DNA from: an uncultured Alistipes sp. | Lineage (GTDB): Bacteria; Bacteroidota; Bacteroidia; Bacteroidales; Rikenellaceae | NCBI GenBank assembly: GCA_947174575.1 | Contig: CAMWJM010000039.1 | Coordinates: forward strand, 1 to 8,927 | Length of the DNA: 8,927 nucleotides | Reading direction: 5' to 3' | Shown here: positions 6,901 to 8,927 of the stretch, in pieces | Layout of the letters: each line of letters opens with the position of its first letter | Numbering within the stretch: the first letter of the stretch is position 1 | Notes under the pieces: model-generated | Database searches by the model: none | Told to the model about the DNA's origin: nothing | Seen by the model: only the letters and a program-made list of their open reading frames with translations | Made by a program: the position numbers and the translations under genes

Positions 6901-6905
6901 GCGGT

Positions 6906-8732
6906 ATGATTGTTCGGATTCGCGCATTTTTCTTCGTTCTGTGCACGGCGGCGTTCTTTTGCAGTGCGTTCGCCGCCGGCCCCGAGTTGCATGCGCCCGA
7001 GCATCTCCCCGGCGACAGCCTCTCGCAGCGCTCCGCCGAACGCAATCGGCGCTTCTTCGACAGTCTGCAGTCCAAGTCGAGCCGGCATGCCGTCCCGCGG
7101 CTGCTCTACCGCACGTTCTTCAACCGCCCCGTCCCCGACACCACCGCCAGCGGGCGCGTCCGCGACGACAGCCACGCATGGGACGCTCTCCGCGGCCGCA
7201 CCGTCGGACGGATCGACATCGAGCGCCGCCAGATCTTCCGCTCCGACGGCAATTGGCTCCGCCGCACCGGCAACAAGGCCCACGTCCTCACGCGCGAGCG
7301 CGTCATCCGCCGCGACCTGCTCTTCCGCTCCGGCGAGCGGTTCGATCCCCAGCTCGTCGTGCGCAACATGCAGCTGCTCCGCTCGCGCCCCTACATCTCC
7401 GACGTCGATGTCGACGTGCGGCCCGATCCGCTCGACTCCTCGCGCGTCGATCTGGTCATCCGCACGCGCGACCGCTGGACGATCACCCTCGACGGCGCCT
7501 GGCGCTCCGAGGGCCGCACCATGGTGGGCATCGCCGACGCCGACATCCTCGGCACGGGCAACCTCCTGCGCATCGAAACCAACTTCAGCCGCAAGGACTT
7601 CTCCTACGGCGGTAACCTCGTCTCCTATCGAATTCCCAACGTTCTGGGCACCTTCTACACGGCCGACTTCGCCGCCGGGCGCAACTTCTACGAATCGACG
7701 CTCGACCTGCAGCTGCACAAGGAGTTCCTGCGCCCCACCGACTACGAGGTCGGCCTTTCGTACAGCGACCTCAAGTTCAAGCGGTACATGATCGCGCAGG
7801 ACACCTCGCTGCTGGTCAAGGAGCGCAATTTCGACGCCTGGGGCGGCTACTCGCACTACCTGACGTCGATCTCTTCGAGCCTCTACTTCACCGCCCGCTA
7901 CAACTACCGGCGGTTCCTGCGCCGCCCCGCCGACGTCGCCGCCGACCGCCACCCCGCCCTCCACGACCGCGATCTGCTGCTCTTCGGCGCCGGTCTCTAC
8001 CGCGAGCGGTTCCTCACCGCCAACATGATCTACGGCTTCGGCACCCGCGAGTACCTCGCCGCCGGCTACAAGGCCGAGATTGTGGGCGGCCGGTCGTGGG
8101 GCGAATTCGGCGACGAGATCTACCTCGGCCTCGATTGCCGCACGGGCGGTTTCCGCTCCGTGGGCTACATCATGGGCGGCATCGCTCTGGGCGGCTACGT
8201 CGATCCCCGCAGCGGCACGTGGCGGCGCAGCGCTCTCGATGTCGACCTGCGGTGGTTCTCCGATCTGTTCCTCTACCGCCGCAACCGCATCCGCCAGTTC
8301 CTCATGTTCAACTACACCCAGGGCTGGAACCGCAGCCGCGGCAACGACGAGATCGTCCGCTTCACCCGTCGCGACGGACTGCAGGCCCTCGACCAGCACG
8401 TCACCGGCACCGCCCGGGCCGTACTCGACACCGAGACCGTCGTCTTCACCCCCTGGCAGCCCCTGGGCTTCCGCATCGCCTTCTTCGCCTTCGGCGACCT
8501 GGGCCTGATCGGCTACTCGCCCAACATCTTCCGCAACGACTTCTTCGCCTCGCTCGGCGGCGGCCTGCGCATCAAGAACGAACGCCTGATCTTCAGCACC
8601 ATACAAATCCGTCTGGGCGTCGCTTTCTGCAAAAACGGCCTGGCCGGCTCCGAGTACTTCCGCCTCTCCAACTCCACGCGCCTCGAACAATACCGCTACC
8701 TCCCCTCGCGCCCCGAAACCATCGCGTTCTAA
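6906..8732 (+). CDS. BamA/TamA-like (Omp85) outer-membrane protein, single POTRA
   Basis: This 608-aa protein starts with a signal peptide (basic MIVRIR, hydrophobic core to about 22, cleavage likely after AFA at 21-23). A variable basic linker follows (about 24-95). Residues 97-190 fit one POTRA domain: strand GRIDIERRQIF, helices around RERVIRRDLLFRSGERF and LVVRNMQLLRS, then strands ISDVDVDVRP and VDLVIRTRDRW. From about 192 the protein alternates aromatic and polar residues in short strands with Gly turns, as expected of a beta-barrel, including a BamA-like DADILGTGNLLRIE (211-224). The chain ends in Phe, the usual outer-membrane insertion signal. Such proteins insert or translocate proteins or lipids across the outer membrane. 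With one POTRA it is shorter than true BamA (usually five, about 800 aa), so a TamA-like or lineage-specific role is likelier. The VRGF/Y motif is not clear. The start at 6906 excludes a 20-residue upstream extension that would spoil the signal peptide and precede the promoter. It ends in tandem TAA codons. Confidence 0.78.
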   Translation: MIVRIRAFFFVLCTAAFFCSAFAAGPELHAPEHLPGDSLSQRSAERNRRFFDSLQSKSSRHAVPRLLYRTFFNRPVPDTTASGRVRDDSHAWDALRGRTVGRIDIERRQIFRSDGNWLRRTGNKAHVLTRERVIRRDLLFRSGERFDPQLVVRNMQLLRSRPYISDVDVDVRPDPLDSSRVDLVIRTRDRWTITLDGAWRSEGRTMVGIADADILGTGNLLRIETNFSRKDFSYGGNLVSYRIPNVLGTFYTADFAAGRNFYESTLDLQLHKEFLRPTDYEVGLSYSDLKFKRYMIAQDTSLLVKERNFDAWGGYSHYLTSISSSLYFTARYNYRRFLRRPADVAADRHPALHDRDLLLFGAGLYRERFLTANMIYGFGTREYLAAGYKAEIVGGRSWGEFGDEIYLGLDCRTGGFRSVGYIMGGIALGGYVDPRSGTWRRSALDVDLRWFSDLFLYRRNRIRQFLMFNYTQGWNRSRGNDEIVRFTRRDGLQALDQHVTGTARAVLDTETVVFTPWQPLGFRIAFFAFGDLGLIGYSPNIFRNDFFASLGGGLRIKNERLIFSTIQIRLGVAFCKNGLAGSEYFRLSNSTRLEQYRYLPSRPETIAF

Positions 8733-8872
8733 TAACCCCGACGGCAAATATTCCGCAGCGGCAGCAAAAGAGTTTTCACCGCAGCCTGCGGAGCACGCGC
8801 TTTTCGCAGGCCGCAGCCGCTCACGGCAAAGGCCCGTAAAAGGCTTCTTCCATTCTCTTTTTATTTTTCTTT

Positions 8873-8904
8873 TTTGCTTCTTTTCTGCGGACTCCCTATT
8901 TTTG
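8873..8904 (+). promoter_or_regulatory. Strong Bacteroidota promoter reading out of the window
   Basis: TTTG (8873-8876) and TATTTTTG (8897-8904) are separated by exactly 20 nt and match the Bacteroidota -33 and -7 consensus at all fixed positions. Transcription would start near 8909-8912. An ATG at 8919 (ATGCTATGC to the end) could open the next gene after a leader under 10 nt, but only three codons are visible, so the start may lie beyond the window. The upstream stretch 8733-8872 contains no gene; a 7-bp hairpin (8784-8790 with 8805-8811) lacks a T tract, and 8848-8885 is pyrimidine-rich. Confidence 0.75.
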
Positions 8905-8927
8905 CACATATTCTCTTTATGCTATGC

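Noticed and set aside
6846..6905. Upstream ATG extending the outer-membrane protein by 20 residues
   Set aside because: The extension overlaps the terminator region and the -7 box, and it puts charged residues before a signal peptide that is well formed from 6906.
8784..8811. 7-bp hairpin after the outer-membrane protein, considered as a terminator
   Set aside because: The loop is 14 nt and no T tract follows directly, so a rho-independent terminator cannot be supported.
1..8927. Search for tRNA, rRNA, CRISPR arrays, transposases, phage or defence genes
   Set aside because: No cloverleaf, regularly spaced direct repeats, or mobile-element or defence motifs were seen by eye on either strand.

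Overview
This window most resembles a GC-rich member of the Bacteroidota, possibly an Alistipes-like gut Rikenellaceae. Genus placement is inference. The support is: several start-proximal motifs of the Bacteroidota sigma-ABfr type (TAnnTTTG, twice with a TTTG box about 20 nt upstream); little use of Shine-Dalgarno sites; coding regions with strong G/C bias at third positions; AT-richer intergenic DNA; and a TraR/DksA protein and an IleRS that resemble those I recall from Bacteroidota. All confident genes are on the + strand. Very long minus-strand reading frames exist but look like GC-driven shadows.

Layout: 1-200 is a gene-free, highly structured stretch, with a nested inverted repeat (5-126) and then an 11-bp hairpin (145-172) that may end transcription from upstream. 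Ribonuclease HI (201-656, GTG start) follows, and 60 bp later a full-length MsbA-type ABC exporter (717-2546). A 217-bp gap holds a pair of inverted AT-rich repeat arms enclosing a strong terminator, with the ileS promoter at its right edge. Isoleucyl-tRNA synthetase (2764-6159) ends in a strong terminator. A small TraR/DksA-family regulator (6328-6708) has its own promoter and is followed by another terminator. A BamA/TamA-like outer-membrane protein (6906-8732) has a promoter motif almost touching its start codon. The last 195 bp are non-coding and carry a near-perfect promoter reading out of the window.

Terminators after the exporter, ileS and the DksA-like gene suggest mostly separate transcription units. 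Only rnhA and the exporter could share a transcript. The genes are core cell functions (RNA:DNA hybrid removal, lipid or envelope export, tRNA charging, stress-linked transcription control, outer-membrane biogenesis). I do not see a new multi-gene system. The most notable points are: an IleRS whose HIGH signature is rearranged to GIHH, a form associated with type-2, mupirocin-insensitive enzymes; a DksA-like protein with two of four zinc cysteines replaced; two unexplained intergenic inverted-repeat elements; and a possibly leaderless outer-membrane protein mRNA.
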